The notes beneath the pieces were generated by a model. That model did no database searches. It was not told the origin of the DNA and was given only the letters and a program-made list of their open reading frames with translations. A program made the translations under genes and the position numbers. Shown piece by piece: positions 39,504 through 48,723 of a stretch of DNA of 64,000 bases (position 1 is its first letter; each line of letters starts with the position of its first letter). The stretch is from JAIROC01 sp031553535 (GTDB taxonomy: Bacteria; Bacteroidota; Bacteroidia; Bacteroidales; WCHB1-69): contig JAVBLM010000015.1 in NCBI GenBank assembly GCA_031553535.1, positions 79,481 through 143,480 on the forward strand, in the 5' to 3' direction.

Positions 39504-41471
39504 ATGAGCGAATTGGATCAGAATGAAAGCACGATGAAGCAAGATTATACCGCCAGTAATATTCAGGTGTTGGAAGGCTTGGAAGCAGTTAGAAAACGTC
39601 CGGCGATGTATATCGGCGATGTTGGCGAAAGAGGCTTGCATCATTTGGTGTACGAAGTGGTGGATAATTCCATTGATGAGGCATTGGCAGGTCATTGTAA
39701 AAATATAGAAGTTACTATCCATCCGGATAACTCAATAAGCGTTTTAGATGACGGACGCGGTATTCCTACCGATATGCATGAAAAAGAACAACGTTCTGCA
39801 TTGGAAGTAGTTTTGACCGTATTGCATGCCGGAGGAAAATTTGATAAAGGTTCCTATAAAGTATCCGGCGGGTTGCATGGGGTAGGGGTTTCCTGCGTGA
39901 ATGCATTATCCAAGTACTTACGGGTTGAAGTTTTTCGTCAGGGAAAGCACTTTTTGCAGGAATATGCATGTGGAGAACCTCAATTTGCAGTAAAGCAGAT
40001 TGGAGATTCGGATAAAACCGGTACATATATTTATTTTACGCCGGATGATACTATTTTTGATGCGGTAGTTTATAAATATTCTACCCTTGCAACTCGTTTA
40101 CGGGAATTGGCATTTCTCAATAAAGGGATCCGTCTTACATTGACGGATTTGAGAGAGCTTCCTGAAGGTGAGGAGCGGCTATCCGATGTTTTTTATTCCG
40201 AAAAAGGATTGGTAGACTTTATTGAATATTTAGACGGAAACAGGGAGAAATTAATGGCGAATCCTATTTATATGGAGGGAGAAAAAAATGCTGTTCCCAT
40301 GGAGATTGTTATGCAATATAATACCTCCTTTTCTGAAAACCTGCACTCTTATGTGAATAATATCAACACGATAGAAGGAGGTACGCATTTAACGGGATTT
40401 CGCCGGGGATTAACAAGAACGTTGAAGAACTATGCAGAAAAGGCTGGTATGTTCAGCAAATTAAAATTTGATATTTCTCCGGAAGATTTCAGGGAAGGGT
40501 TAACGGCGATTATTTCCGTTAAAGTACAGGAACCTCAATTCGAAGGCCAGACAAAAACAAAACTGGGGAATAGCGAAGTTGAAAGCGTCGTTAGCCAATT
40601 GGTTAGCGAAATGCTTTCTTATTATCTGGAAGAAAACCCAAAGGAAGCCAAGTTGATCGTTGATAAAGTTGTTCTGGCGGCTACTGCTCGTCATGCGGCT
40701 CGTAAAGCGAGGGATCTGGTACAAAGGAAAAGTGTTTTGTCCGGTTCTGGATTGCCGGGTAAGCTTTCCGATTGTTCTGATAAAGATCCTGTCAAGTGTG
40801 AATTGTTTATTGTCGAAGGGGATTCTGCAGGAGGTACGGCAAAGCAAGGCCGGGATAACAGAACCCAGGCGATTTTACCTATACGAGGTAAAATATTAAA
40901 TGTGGAAAAAGCAATGCAACACCGCATTTTGGAAAGCGATGAAATAAAAAACATGTATACGGCTCTGGGTGTAACAATAGGTACAGAGGAAGATCCAAAG
41001 GCATTGAATATAGATAAATTAAGATATCATAAGGTTGTGATAATGACCGATGCCGATGTGGATGGAAGTCATATTGCAACATTATTACTGACATTCTACT
41101 TCCGCCATATGCGTGAACTTATCGAACTGGGTTATATTTACATTGCTACTCCTCCTTTATATCTGGTAAAAAAAGGAAAAGAGGAAATATATTGTTGGAC
41201 GGAAGAAGAACGTATTGCCATATTGAAGTCATTCCAGGAGCAAGGTAAAGATAAGGGTATTCATGTTCAACGTTACAAAGGGCTTGGAGAGATGAATGAT
41301 GAACAATTATGGTCTACAACCATGGATCCGGCACGTCGAACATTGAGACAAGTAACAATAGATAATGCGATAGAAGCTGATTATATATTTTCCATGTTGA
41401 TGGGAGATGAAGTGCCCCCCCGCAGGGAATTCATTGAAAAAAATGCACGCTATGCAAATATAGACGCTTAG
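39504..41471 (+). CDS. gyrB: DNA gyrase subunit B
   Basis: The protein has 655 aa from ATG at 39504. It has the GHKL ATPase domain (LEAVRKRPAMYIGD, VVDNSIDEALAG, DDGRGIPTD, GGLHGVGVSCVNALS), the transducer domain, and the Toprim domain (IVEGDSAGGTAKQGRDNRTQ, then the metal-binding DADVDGSHI), and ends with the GyrB C-terminal RYKGLGEMN region. With GyrA it introduces negative supercoils. All key residues are present. The length is as for other Bacteroidota GyrB without large inserts. Confidence 0.97.
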   Translation: MSELDQNESTMKQDYTASNIQVLEGLEAVRKRPAMYIGDVGERGLHHLVYEVVDNSIDEALAGHCKNIEVTIHPDNSISVLDDGRGIPTDMHEKEQRSALEVVLTVLHAGGKFDKGSYKVSGGLHGVGVSCVNALSKYLRVEVFRQGKHFLQEYACGEPQFAVKQIGDSDKTGTYIYFTPDDTIFDAVVYKYSTLATRLRELAFLNKGIRLTLTDLRELPEGEERLSDVFYSEKGLVDFIEYLDGNREKLMANPIYMEGEKNAVPMEIVMQYNTSFSENLHSYVNNINTIEGGTHLTGFRRGLTRTLKNYAEKAGMFSKLKFDISPEDFREGLTAIISVKVQEPQFEGQTKTKLGNSEVESVVSQLVSEMLSYYLEENPKEAKLIVDKVVLAATARHAARKARDLVQRKSVLSGSGLPGKLSDCSDKDPVKCELFIVEGDSAGGTAKQGRDNRTQAILPIRGKILNVEKAMQHRILESDEIKNMYTALGVTIGTEEDPKALNIDKLRYHKVVIMTDADVDGSHIATLLLTFYFRHMRELIELGYIYIATPPLYLVKKGKEEIYCWTEEERIAILKSFQEQGKDKGIHVQRYKGLGEMNDEQLWSTTMDPARRTLRQVTIDNAIEADYIFSMLMGDEVPPRREFIEKNARYANIDA

Positions 41472-41489
41472 TTAATATTGCTTAATATA

Positions 41490-41519
41490 AAAAAGGCTGA
41501 TAATGTTATCAGCCTTTTT
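41490..41519 (+). terminator. Terminator after gyrB
   Basis: AAAAAGGCTGATAA pairs with TTATCAGCCTTTTT at 41490-41519, 19 bp after the stop codon. Confidence 0.9.
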
Positions 41520-41534
41520 GCTAAATATTACTTT

Positions 41535-42146
41535 ATGAAAATAATTTGTATCGGACTGAATTATAAAAGCCATATAAAGGAATTCTCTCATCCTGTACCG
41601 GAAAAGCCACTGTTCTTTATGAAACCGGAGACCTCTTTATTGTTGAAGAACAGGCCTTTTTTTCTACCTGACTTTTCTCAGGATATGCAGTATGAGTTAG
41701 AACTTGTAGTTAGGATTAACAAAGTAGGGAAGTGCATACAAAAGCGTTTCGCCCATACATATTATAATGAGGTGGGGCTGGGTATAGATTTTACGGCAAG
41801 AGACTTGCAAAAGCAATGCCGGGAAAAAGGAGAACCGTGGGAGATAGCCAAAGGCTTCGACCAGTCTGCAGTAGTAAGTAATTTTATTCCATTATCGGAT
41901 TTTCCTTCCATTAATAAGTTAGATTTTCATTTAATGCATAACGGGACAAAGGTTCAGCATGGCAATACGTCGGATATGCTTTTTCCTGTTGATGATCTGA
42001 TTGCATATGTTTCTCAGTTTATCACCTTTAAAATAGGGGATGTCTTATTTACCGGTACTCCATCAGGAGTAGGAAAAATAGCCGTCAACGACCACTTAGA
42101 AGCGTATCTGGGAGATAGAAAATTATTGAACTTTCATATAAGATAA
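41535..42146 (+). CDS. Fumarylacetoacetate hydrolase family protein
   Basis: The start is ATG at 41535, which gives the family start KIICIGLNYKSHIKEF; an upstream frame to 41478 crosses the terminator. The 203-aa protein has the FAH fold: EKPLFFMKPETSLL, YELELVVRINKVGK, LGIDFTARDLQKQC, the ion-binding KGFDQSA, and the closing GDVLFTGTPSGVG. Such proteins hydrolyse or decarboxylate beta-diketo acids such as oxaloacetate; the exact substrate is not clear. Confidence 0.9.
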   Translation: MKIICIGLNYKSHIKEFSHPVPEKPLFFMKPETSLLLKNRPFFLPDFSQDMQYELELVVRINKVGKCIQKRFAHTYYNEVGLGIDFTARDLQKQCREKGEPWEIAKGFDQSAVVSNFIPLSDFPSINKLDFHLMHNGTKVQHGNTSDMLFPVDDLIAYVSQFITFKIGDVLFTGTPSGVGKIAVNDHLEAYLGDRKLLNFHIR

Positions 42147-42153
42147 ATATTCA

Positions 42154-43755
42154 TTATACGTATTGATTTAAATCGATTTTATAATCAATCTCCATTTCAT
42201 CTATAAAATATGCATCGTGGGAAATTAATAAAAGCGTACCTTCATAATGTTTGAGGGTAGATGTTACAATCTCAAGGCTTGCTATATCCAGGTTATTGGT
42301 AGGCTCGTCCAAAGCAAATACATCCGGAACATGGTTGCTTACCAATAAAGAACAGAAAACCAGTTTCATCTTCTCACCGCCGCTTAATTTATCACATGTT
42401 TTATCCCAGGTATGAGAAGGAAACAGAAATCTATGAAGCATTGTTTTTAACTCATGTTCTTGAAGATTTTGTTTGTTAAACAATTGTACTTGCTCAAAAA
42501 CCGTGAGTCGGTTATTTATGATTTCATATTGCTGATCTATATAAAGGTATGTGAATGGGGCGCTAATAACGGTTCCTTCACTTGGAGAAAGTTCTCCCAA
42601 CAATAACCGCAATAAAGTTGTTTTACCGGAGCCGTTTCTTCCCGAGATAACAACCCGGTCTCCACTGTGTAACTCGAAGTTCAATGGGTTCTTCCACAAA
42701 AATGATTTGCCGTATTTTACATTTGCGTTTTCTATCTTCACTAAATCTTTTCCTTTGTGTAAACTTGTGTTTTCTACACTTAGCTTTAATTCTTTTGCCT
42801 CCGGTAATTTCTTTCTAAGTTGTTTTAAATCTTCAGAAATAGTTTCCATCTTTTCCATATGATTACTTTGCAATCGGGTAGAACTTTTCTCGGCATTATC
42901 CTTTAGTGTTTTCATCATAATACGGGGAACCCCTTTTTTTATGTTTTGCTTTTTTCCGCGCGATTCATGTTTTTGTTTTCTTTCGGCTGTTTCGCGAGCT
43001 GTTTTGCGAGCACTTCGCAATGCCTTTTCTTTTTCACTAAGCTGCACCTGAAGAGCTTCCAGATGCCCTTCTTTTTGTGTTTTATAGAATTCATAATTTC
43101 CTCCATAAGCTATTACCTGGTCTTTTTGAAGCTCATAGATGAAGTCTAATAAATTTAATAATGTACGGTCATGGCTAACGACAATCATGGTCGATTTATC
43201 GTTTTCTATGAATTCATATAACTGTTTACGGCTATCCATATCCAAATGATTAGATGGTTCATCCAATAAAATGATAGAGGGGGTATGGATAATAACTCCG
43301 GATAAAAAAACTTTGGTTTTTTCTCCTCCGCTTAGGTTTTTCATTTCCTGAGATAGTCCAATATGCGTTAGATCCCATGTTGCTAATGCAGATAATGCAC
43401 GCTCTTCAATAGTCCAGTCGTCATTTAATACGGTGAAATTATCTTCGGATGTATCTCCTTTAATGATAGCATGCAATGCTTTTATTTTATTTTCTATATT
43501 AAGAGCTTGTGCAACTGTTAAGTTGTCGTACTGACCAAAATGTTGTGGAATATAGTATGGTTCCTCATCCGTAATTATTTCTCCGGAAGAAGCCGGCAAA
43601 ACCGTTGCTATTATATGTAATAAAGTTGATTTACCGGAGCCATTATCCCCAATTAATGCAATCTTTGATTCTTTGGAAACGGAAAAGCTAATATTTCGGA
43701 ATAAAGGTTCTTTGTCAGGATGAATATAGGATAGATTGTTGATTGTAATACTCAT
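42154..43755 (-). CDS. ABC-F ATPase (ribosome-associated)
   Basis: The protein has 533 aa from ATG at 43755. Two ABC domains are present: Walker A GDNGSGKST, signature LSGGEKTKV, Walker B LLDEPSNHLD, then a Lys/Arg-rich linker (KQKHESRGKKQNIKKGVP), and the second set GRNGSGKTT, LSGGEKMKL, ALDEPTNNLD. There is no membrane segment, which is the ABC-F layout. Such proteins bind the ribosomal E site, and several give resistance to antibiotics, but resistance cannot be read from the sequence. A 230-nt leader with a mini-ORF and hairpins precedes it. Confidence 0.9.
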   Translation of the reverse strand: MSITINNLSYIHPDKEPLFRNISFSVSKESKIALIGDNGSGKSTLLHIIATVLPASSGEIITDEEPYYIPQHFGQYDNLTVAQALNIENKIKALHAIIKGDTSEDNFTVLNDDWTIEERALSALATWDLTHIGLSQEMKNLSGGEKTKVFLSGVIIHTPSIILLDEPSNHLDMDSRKQLYEFIENDKSTMIVVSHDRTLLNLLDFIYELQKDQVIAYGGNYEFYKTQKEGHLEALQVQLSEKEKALRSARKTARETAERKQKHESRGKKQNIKKGVPRIMMKTLKDNAEKSSTRLQSNHMEKMETISEDLKQLRKKLPEAKELKLSVENTSLHKGKDLVKIENANVKYGKSFLWKNPLNFELHSGDRVVISGRNGSGKTTLLRLLLGELSPSEGTVISAPFTYLYIDQQYEIINNRLTVFEQVQLFNKQNLQEHELKTMLHRFLFPSHTWDKTCDKLSGGEKMKLVFCSLLVSNHVPDVFALDEPTNNLDIASLEIVTSTLKHYEGTLLLISHDAYFIDEMEIDYKIDLNQYV

Positions 43756-43991
43756 GAAAATGGTTAATTTGTTTAAGAGTAGAATAAACAATAGTTTATC
43801 TAACACTTTAAAGTATTTATATACTTTTGTTATTAAAAAAAGGATTTAAAAAAGGACCAATTTTACTATTGGTTATTGTTTTTGATTATAAAAGGTACCT
43901 GTTTTCAATAGAACCTCTTGGTATTTATTAATCAAAAAAATTTATTACGATATTTTCATTAGAGTATATATTCGTTTCGATTGCAAAAGTA
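43756..43991 (-). promoter_or_regulatory. ABC-F leader with putative attenuator
   Basis: On the reverse strand a TACTTTTG -7 element (43984-43991) precedes a five-codon frame ATG AAA ATA TCG TAA (43945-43959). Further on, a terminator-like stem ACCAAT/ATTGGT (43856-43873) runs into CC and six T. The upstream segment CTATTG (43906-43911) can instead pair with CAATAG in the left arm (43866-43871). This is the design of a translation-controlled attenuator. Confidence 0.45.
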
Positions 43992-44059
43992 TAATTTTTT
44001 TTAATAGAAACAAAGAATATGGGGTTGATAATTTATATTGTTTAAAATAATAGGTAAGA

Positions 44060-44968
44060 TTAAAATAATCCTTCTACAGAAAGGTATCTTTCTCCGGTGT
44101 CACATCCGATTGTTAATATTTTGGCTTTTTGCGTTAGATTCTTCGTTATTTTCCGGATTGCAGCTAAAGATGCTCCGGTGGATATTCCTGCCAATATTCC
44201 TTCTTTATCAATCAGTTCTTTTGTGTATGTATATGCCTCGGCTTTTTCTATACTGATGATTCCATCCAGAATATCCCTGTTTAACGTTTGAGGGATAAAT
44301 CCTGCGCCGATACCTTGTAAGGCATGTGGATTAGGCTTTCCTCCTGATAAAACAGGGGATTCCGATGGCTCCACTCCGAATATTTGTATTTGAGGGAATT
44401 TCTCTTTCAATACTTCTCCAATACCACTGATATGCCCGCCTGTGCCTATTCCGGTAACGAAATAATCAAAGCCTTCCGGGAAATTATTTACTATTTCTTT
44501 CGCTGTTGTTCTTTTATGTACATCAGGGTTGGCTTGATTTTTAAATTGTTGCGGAATAAAACTGTTCTCTATAGTTTTATATAATTCATCCGCTTTTTCA
44601 ATTGCTCCTTGCATGCCTAAACTACCGGGAGTTAATACGATTTCGGCACCGTAGACTTTCATTAACTGTTGGCGTTCTTTTGACATGGATTCCGGCATGG
44701 TAAGGATTACCCGGTATCCTTTCAATTTTCCTATCCAGGCTAATCCGATACCTGTATTTCCTGAAGTAGGTTCGATGATAGTACTTCCCTGTTTTAATAT
44801 TCCTTTGTTTTCAGCATCTTCTATCATGGATAATGCAATCCGGTCTTTGATACTTCCTCCCGGATTTTGTTTCTCCATTTTCATATATACTTCATGGTTT
44901 GGAAACAATTTAGGAAGGCATATATGAGGCGTATTACCGATAGCTTCAATGTTGTTGCTGTATCTCAT
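44060..44968 (-). CDS. cysK: Cysteine synthase
   Basis: The protein has 302 aa. It is a PLP-dependent O-acetylserine sulfhydrylase: PLP lysine in NPGGSIKDRIALSM, the substrate loop EPTSGNTGIGLAW, the phosphate loop GIGTGGHISG, and SVEGLF at the end. It makes cysteine from O-acetylserine and sulfide. Its substrate is supplied by the product of the serine acetyltransferase gene just upstream (27 bp), an operon-like pair. Confidence 0.95.
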   Translation of the reverse strand: MRYSNNIEAIGNTPHICLPKLFPNHEVYMKMEKQNPGGSIKDRIALSMIEDAENKGILKQGSTIIEPTSGNTGIGLAWIGKLKGYRVILTMPESMSKERQQLMKVYGAEIVLTPGSLGMQGAIEKADELYKTIENSFIPQQFKNQANPDVHKRTTAKEIVNNFPEGFDYFVTGIGTGGHISGIGEVLKEKFPQIQIFGVEPSESPVLSGGKPNPHALQGIGAGFIPQTLNRDILDGIISIEKAEAYTYTKELIDKEGILAGISTGASLAAIRKITKNLTQKAKILTIGCDTGERYLSVEGLF

Positions 44969-44995
44969 AGGATAAAATTTAGTTAAACTAATAAT

Positions 44996-45793
44996 CTATT
45001 TATTGTTATTTGTTTTGATTTTCATTTCGGAAGTATAATATACTATTGAATTGGCAGGAACACTTTGCGTTAACCATACGTTTCCTCCAATAATTGAATC
45101 GTGACCAATCACCGTATCAGCTCCAAGGATAGTGGCACAAGCGTATATAATAACATTGTCTTCCACTGTTGGATGCCTTTTCATATTAGCATTATCTTTA
45201 TTTATATATAATGCTCCCAATGTAACACCCTGGTATATTTTTACATTATTACCAATGATGCAGGTTTCTCCAATAACGGTTCCTGTACCGTGGTCTAAGA
45301 AAAAGTGATTTCCAATAGTTGCTCCCGGATGGATATCAATTCCCGTTTTTGTATGGGCATATTCTGAGAATAGCCTTGGGATTATGGGAATATGAAGCAA
45401 ATAGAGTTCATGGGCAATACGATGTACCAGTAAAGCAAAAAATCCGGGGTAGGTCAGGATGACTTCTTCTAATGATTTTGCTGCAGGATCATTCTCTAAT
45501 AAAGCTCTTGCGTCATCATATAATCGTTGTTGGATCAGTGGAAGCTTTTCAAAGAATATTTCTAGCGATTTTTCTGTTTCTTTTTTGTCCAGGATTTTAG
45601 ATATATTGTCAAACAGAATATCACATGCGCATGTTAATTGGGCATGTGATTTATAGATGTTTTGCATTTCACATACAGGAAATAATTGAAGGAAGAAAAT
45701 ATCTATTACTGTTTCCAATTCAGCTTTGTTAACAGGGATAGAAATTGGATACGATTGAAATTTTTGAATTAATTTTGATATTTCGATATTCAT
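44996..45793 (-). CDS. cysE: Serine O-acetyltransferase (EpsC/CysE type)
   Basis: The protein has 265 aa. A helical N-terminal half is followed by a left-handed beta-helix with hexapeptide repeats: YAHTKTGIDIHPGATIGNHF, LDHGTGTVIGETCIIGNN, VKIYQGVTLGAL. The His/Asp pair of the catalytic site lies in HPGATIG and LDHGTG. The long form is typical of Bacteroidota. It makes O-acetylserine for the cysK gene downstream. Confidence 0.95.
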   Translation of the reverse strand: MNIEISKLIQKFQSYPISIPVNKAELETVIDIFFLQLFPVCEMQNIYKSHAQLTCACDILFDNISKILDKKETEKSLEIFFEKLPLIQQRLYDDARALLENDPAAKSLEEVILTYPGFFALLVHRIAHELYLLHIPIIPRLFSEYAHTKTGIDIHPGATIGNHFFLDHGTGTVIGETCIIGNNVKIYQGVTLGALYINKDNANMKRHPTVEDNVIIYACATILGADTVIGHDSIIGGNVWLTQSVPANSIVYYTSEMKIKTNNNK

Positions 45794-45895
45794 ATTGTTT
45801 TTTTGTTCTAGGTTTTTAAATAATAGAAAACCATAGTTTTATATAGAAGATAGTTATAAATAGGCATATAGAAGATTTTTTCAAACTTGACGCAA

Positions 45896-45903
45896 CAAAG
45901 ATA
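45896..45903 (-). promoter_or_regulatory. -7 promoter element for cysE-cysK
   Basis: TATCTTTG on the reverse strand, 103 bp before the ATG at 45793. Confidence 0.5.
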
Positions 45904-45944
45904 TAAAATATTTTTATTTTTCCTAATAATAGTAAAAAGATGTG

Positions 45945-45952
45945 TAATTTTG
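45945..45952 (+). promoter_or_regulatory. -7 promoter element for the AsmA-like gene
   Basis: TAATTTTG lies 23 bp before the ATG at 45976 and diverges from the cysE promoter. Confidence 0.5.
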
Positions 45953-45975
45953 TGAATGTTTTTAGCTGAGTATAT

Positions 45976-48567
45976 ATGACAGATACATTGTTGGAACAAA
46001 GTGAGAATCCTCAAAATAAAAAGAAGAGTAAAATAGTAAAGAAAATTATCGTTGTTTTTCTTTCTGTTGTTTTTTCTTTTTTGTTGCTCGCCATGATTTT
46101 GGCCTTTTTCTTTCAGGATAAGATTGCCGATATGTTTTTAACTCAATTATACAAATATACGAAAGTAGAAATAGAACATAAGAGCGTATCCTTTAGCTTG
46201 ATACGAAAGTTCCCAATGGCATCTTTACAGGTTAATGGTATTCAAGCAAAAGATCTGCAAGGAGAACATACTCTTTTAAAAGCAGATAAAATATTTTTGC
46301 AATTCAGTATTTTGGATTTGGCACGGAATAACTATACGATTCGACGAATAGATATTTCTGATGCGGATCTACATTTGATTATTAATGAAAAAGGAGAGAA
46401 CAACTGGAATATTTTCCAACTTAATGATTCTGTACAGCCGGAGAATGTGTCGGTCCGTTTGAGTATGATACAATTACATAATGTTAATTTGCTCTTTGAA
46501 CATAATCAACAGAAAATAACCGTGTCTACTGCAGTTGACCGTCTTTCTGCAAAAGGAAATTTCAGTGACAATATTTTTTCCACCAACATATCATCTAACG
46601 TCTTAATTAACGAAATAACTCGGGATACAGTTACTTATTTGCGCGATCAGGAAGTTCAATTTTATACAAAGCTGAATGTTAACACCGAGGAAAGTATATA
46701 TTCTATAGAAGGTGGGAATTTTGATCTTGATATTCTAAAATTTATTGCCAATATTACCTTATCTAAAGCAGCAGATAATTATGCATTACAAATGCGTTTG
46801 TCAATAAAGCATGCAAATATTGAAAGAATAATGGAGAAGTTGCCAAACCGTATCCGTAAAGAAACAGCAGTACTTAAACCAATGGGTATTCTTTCGGCAA
46901 CTATTGATGCGGATGGAGAAATCGGCAGAAAGAATAACTTAAAAATACATGCTGACTTTGAATGTAAAAATGGGAGTATAGAAAATGTTGAGAATGAAAT
47001 AAAACTTTCGAAAATAAATATGAAAGGACATTTTTCTACACGTGTTCCCAACGCTTTATCTGCATCTGAAATAGTTCTTGATGATTTTTCCGCCAAGTTG
47101 AATCAAGGATATATCAATGGAATGTTGGAGTTGGAAAATCTGGAACAACCGTTTATTGCTTTAACCGCTAATGGAAAACTTAATCTGGAAGATTTACACA
47201 GTTTTTTGCCGACAAATTACTTTTATAACATAGAGGGGAATATGAATATTGATATTTCCTTTAAAAATAAGTTTACTCAGCTTAAAAAGATAACGGCTCA
47301 GGATTTTAAACATTCCGACATTCAGGGAAACCTTGTTTTCACTAATGTATTGTTACAAATGCGGGAAAATGAAAATATACTGGACGACCTCTCCGGAAGT
47401 TTACGTTTTAATAATCAAATAGCCAACGCAGATAAGTTAAAGGGAAAGTTGAAAGATAATACATTTGAGCTTAATGGGAAAATCGAAAATATTTTTCCTT
47501 ATATCCTGGATGAAGGGAGTCATTTGCAAATTACAGCGAATTTATATCTACCGGAACTTAATATAAATAAATTGTTGGCCAAAGAACCGGAAGATACCCC
47601 AAAAACTAAAAAAGAAGAACAGGGGCAAGAATTATCATTTCCTGCAGATATTGATTTTGACTTTACTTTTAAAGCAGATGCTCTTTCATATAATCAATTC
47701 AAAGCACAAAATACGGCAGGGAAGGCTATTTTAAACGGAAATATACTAAAGCTGGAAAACTTACAACTCAATACCTGTGATGGTAAGATATTAGCCAAGG
47801 GAAGTATAACTCAGCAATCGAATAAGGATTTTTCAATAAGATGCACGGCTAATCTATCGGATATGAATATTCAAAAACTGTTTTATGCGTTTAATAATTT
47901 CGGACAGAAAAATTTGACGGATAAAAACATCAAAGGGATTGCCTATAGCGATGTGACATTTGGTGCTGTTCTTCAAAAAGATCTCACTATAATTCCTAAT
48001 AGCATTACAACGGATATTGATATAACGGTTAAAAATGGAGAATTGAATAATTTTGTTCCTCTGGAATCTTTATCTAAATTTGTAGAGTTGGATGAGTTAA
48101 GGAATGTCCAGTTTGCTACTCTGGCAAATCAAATTAATATTGAGAAATCAACAATAACCATTCCTGTAATGGAAATAAAGAATAATGCATTGAATATATC
48201 ATTGTGGGGAAAACATACTTTTTCCGGTGATATCGACTATCATATAAAACTCCTGCTGAAAGATGTATTGTCCAAAAAAGTGAAGAATAAAAAAGGGAAT
48301 GAAGATTTCGGGGAAGTTGTTGATGATAATACCGGAAATACTTATCTTCATCTTCTAGCAATCGGGAATGTAGATAATCCAAAGTTCAAATGGGATTCTC
48401 CATCTGCAAAGAAAGGACTTCAACAGCAGTTCTCCGACCAGAAACGTCAAATCCAGGAAATTCGTGAAAGAAATGATCCGCAATCATCGTCACCGGCTCC
48501 TAAAGAAAAAGAGTTGAATGACAGCAAGAAGAAACAAAAAGAAATTGAAATAGGGGAGGATTGGTAG
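45976..48567 (+). CDS. AsmA-family protein
   Basis: The protein has 863 aa. A basic stretch and one membrane segment (IVVFLSVVFSFLLLAMILAF, about 27-46) are followed by the AsmA N-terminal domain (VEIEHKSVSFSLIRKFPMAS, LDLARNNYTIRRIDISDADL) and a long beta-rich periplasmic part with repeated LENLQLN-like strands, then the AsmA-like C-terminal region (GNVDNPKFKWDSPSAKK). AsmA proteins span the periplasm and are linked to outer-membrane lipid transport. The last 60 residues are charged and disordered. Confidence 0.88.
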   Translation: MTDTLLEQSENPQNKKKSKIVKKIIVVFLSVVFSFLLLAMILAFFFQDKIADMFLTQLYKYTKVEIEHKSVSFSLIRKFPMASLQVNGIQAKDLQGEHTLLKADKIFLQFSILDLARNNYTIRRIDISDADLHLIINEKGENNWNIFQLNDSVQPENVSVRLSMIQLHNVNLLFEHNQQKITVSTAVDRLSAKGNFSDNIFSTNISSNVLINEITRDTVTYLRDQEVQFYTKLNVNTEESIYSIEGGNFDLDILKFIANITLSKAADNYALQMRLSIKHANIERIMEKLPNRIRKETAVLKPMGILSATIDADGEIGRKNNLKIHADFECKNGSIENVENEIKLSKINMKGHFSTRVPNALSASEIVLDDFSAKLNQGYINGMLELENLEQPFIALTANGKLNLEDLHSFLPTNYFYNIEGNMNIDISFKNKFTQLKKITAQDFKHSDIQGNLVFTNVLLQMRENENILDDLSGSLRFNNQIANADKLKGKLKDNTFELNGKIENIFPYILDEGSHLQITANLYLPELNINKLLAKEPEDTPKTKKEEQGQELSFPADIDFDFTFKADALSYNQFKAQNTAGKAILNGNILKLENLQLNTCDGKILAKGSITQQSNKDFSIRCTANLSDMNIQKLFYAFNNFGQKNLTDKNIKGIAYSDVTFGAVLQKDLTIIPNSITTDIDITVKNGELNNFVPLESLSKFVELDELRNVQFATLANQINIEKSTITIPVMEIKNNALNISLWGKHTFSGDIDYHIKLLLKDVLSKKVKNKKGNEDFGEVVDDNTGNTYLHLLAIGNVDNPKFKWDSPSAKKGLQQQFSDQKRQIQEIRERNDPQSSSPAPKEKELNDSKKKQKEIEIGEDW

Positions 48568-48651
48568 TCGTTTATACATGATAAAAATGCTTAATATAGT
48601 GCCTTTTGATATCGCAGTAAAGGAATATTCGGTAAATCGAAATATTTTTCC

Positions 48652-48659
48652 TACCTTTG
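48652..48659 (+). promoter_or_regulatory. -7 promoter element for the acyltransferase gene
   Basis: TACCTTTG lies 64 bp before the ATG at 48724. Confidence 0.5.
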
Positions 48660-48723
48660 CATCCTTGATGAATTGCAAGTATTGAAATTTGTTAATGATA
48701 AATGAATATTAGTTATACTTTTT

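Noticed and set aside
45808..46014. 68-aa reverse-strand frame between cysE and the AsmA-like gene
   Set aside because: It covers the divergent promoter region and has no start signal.
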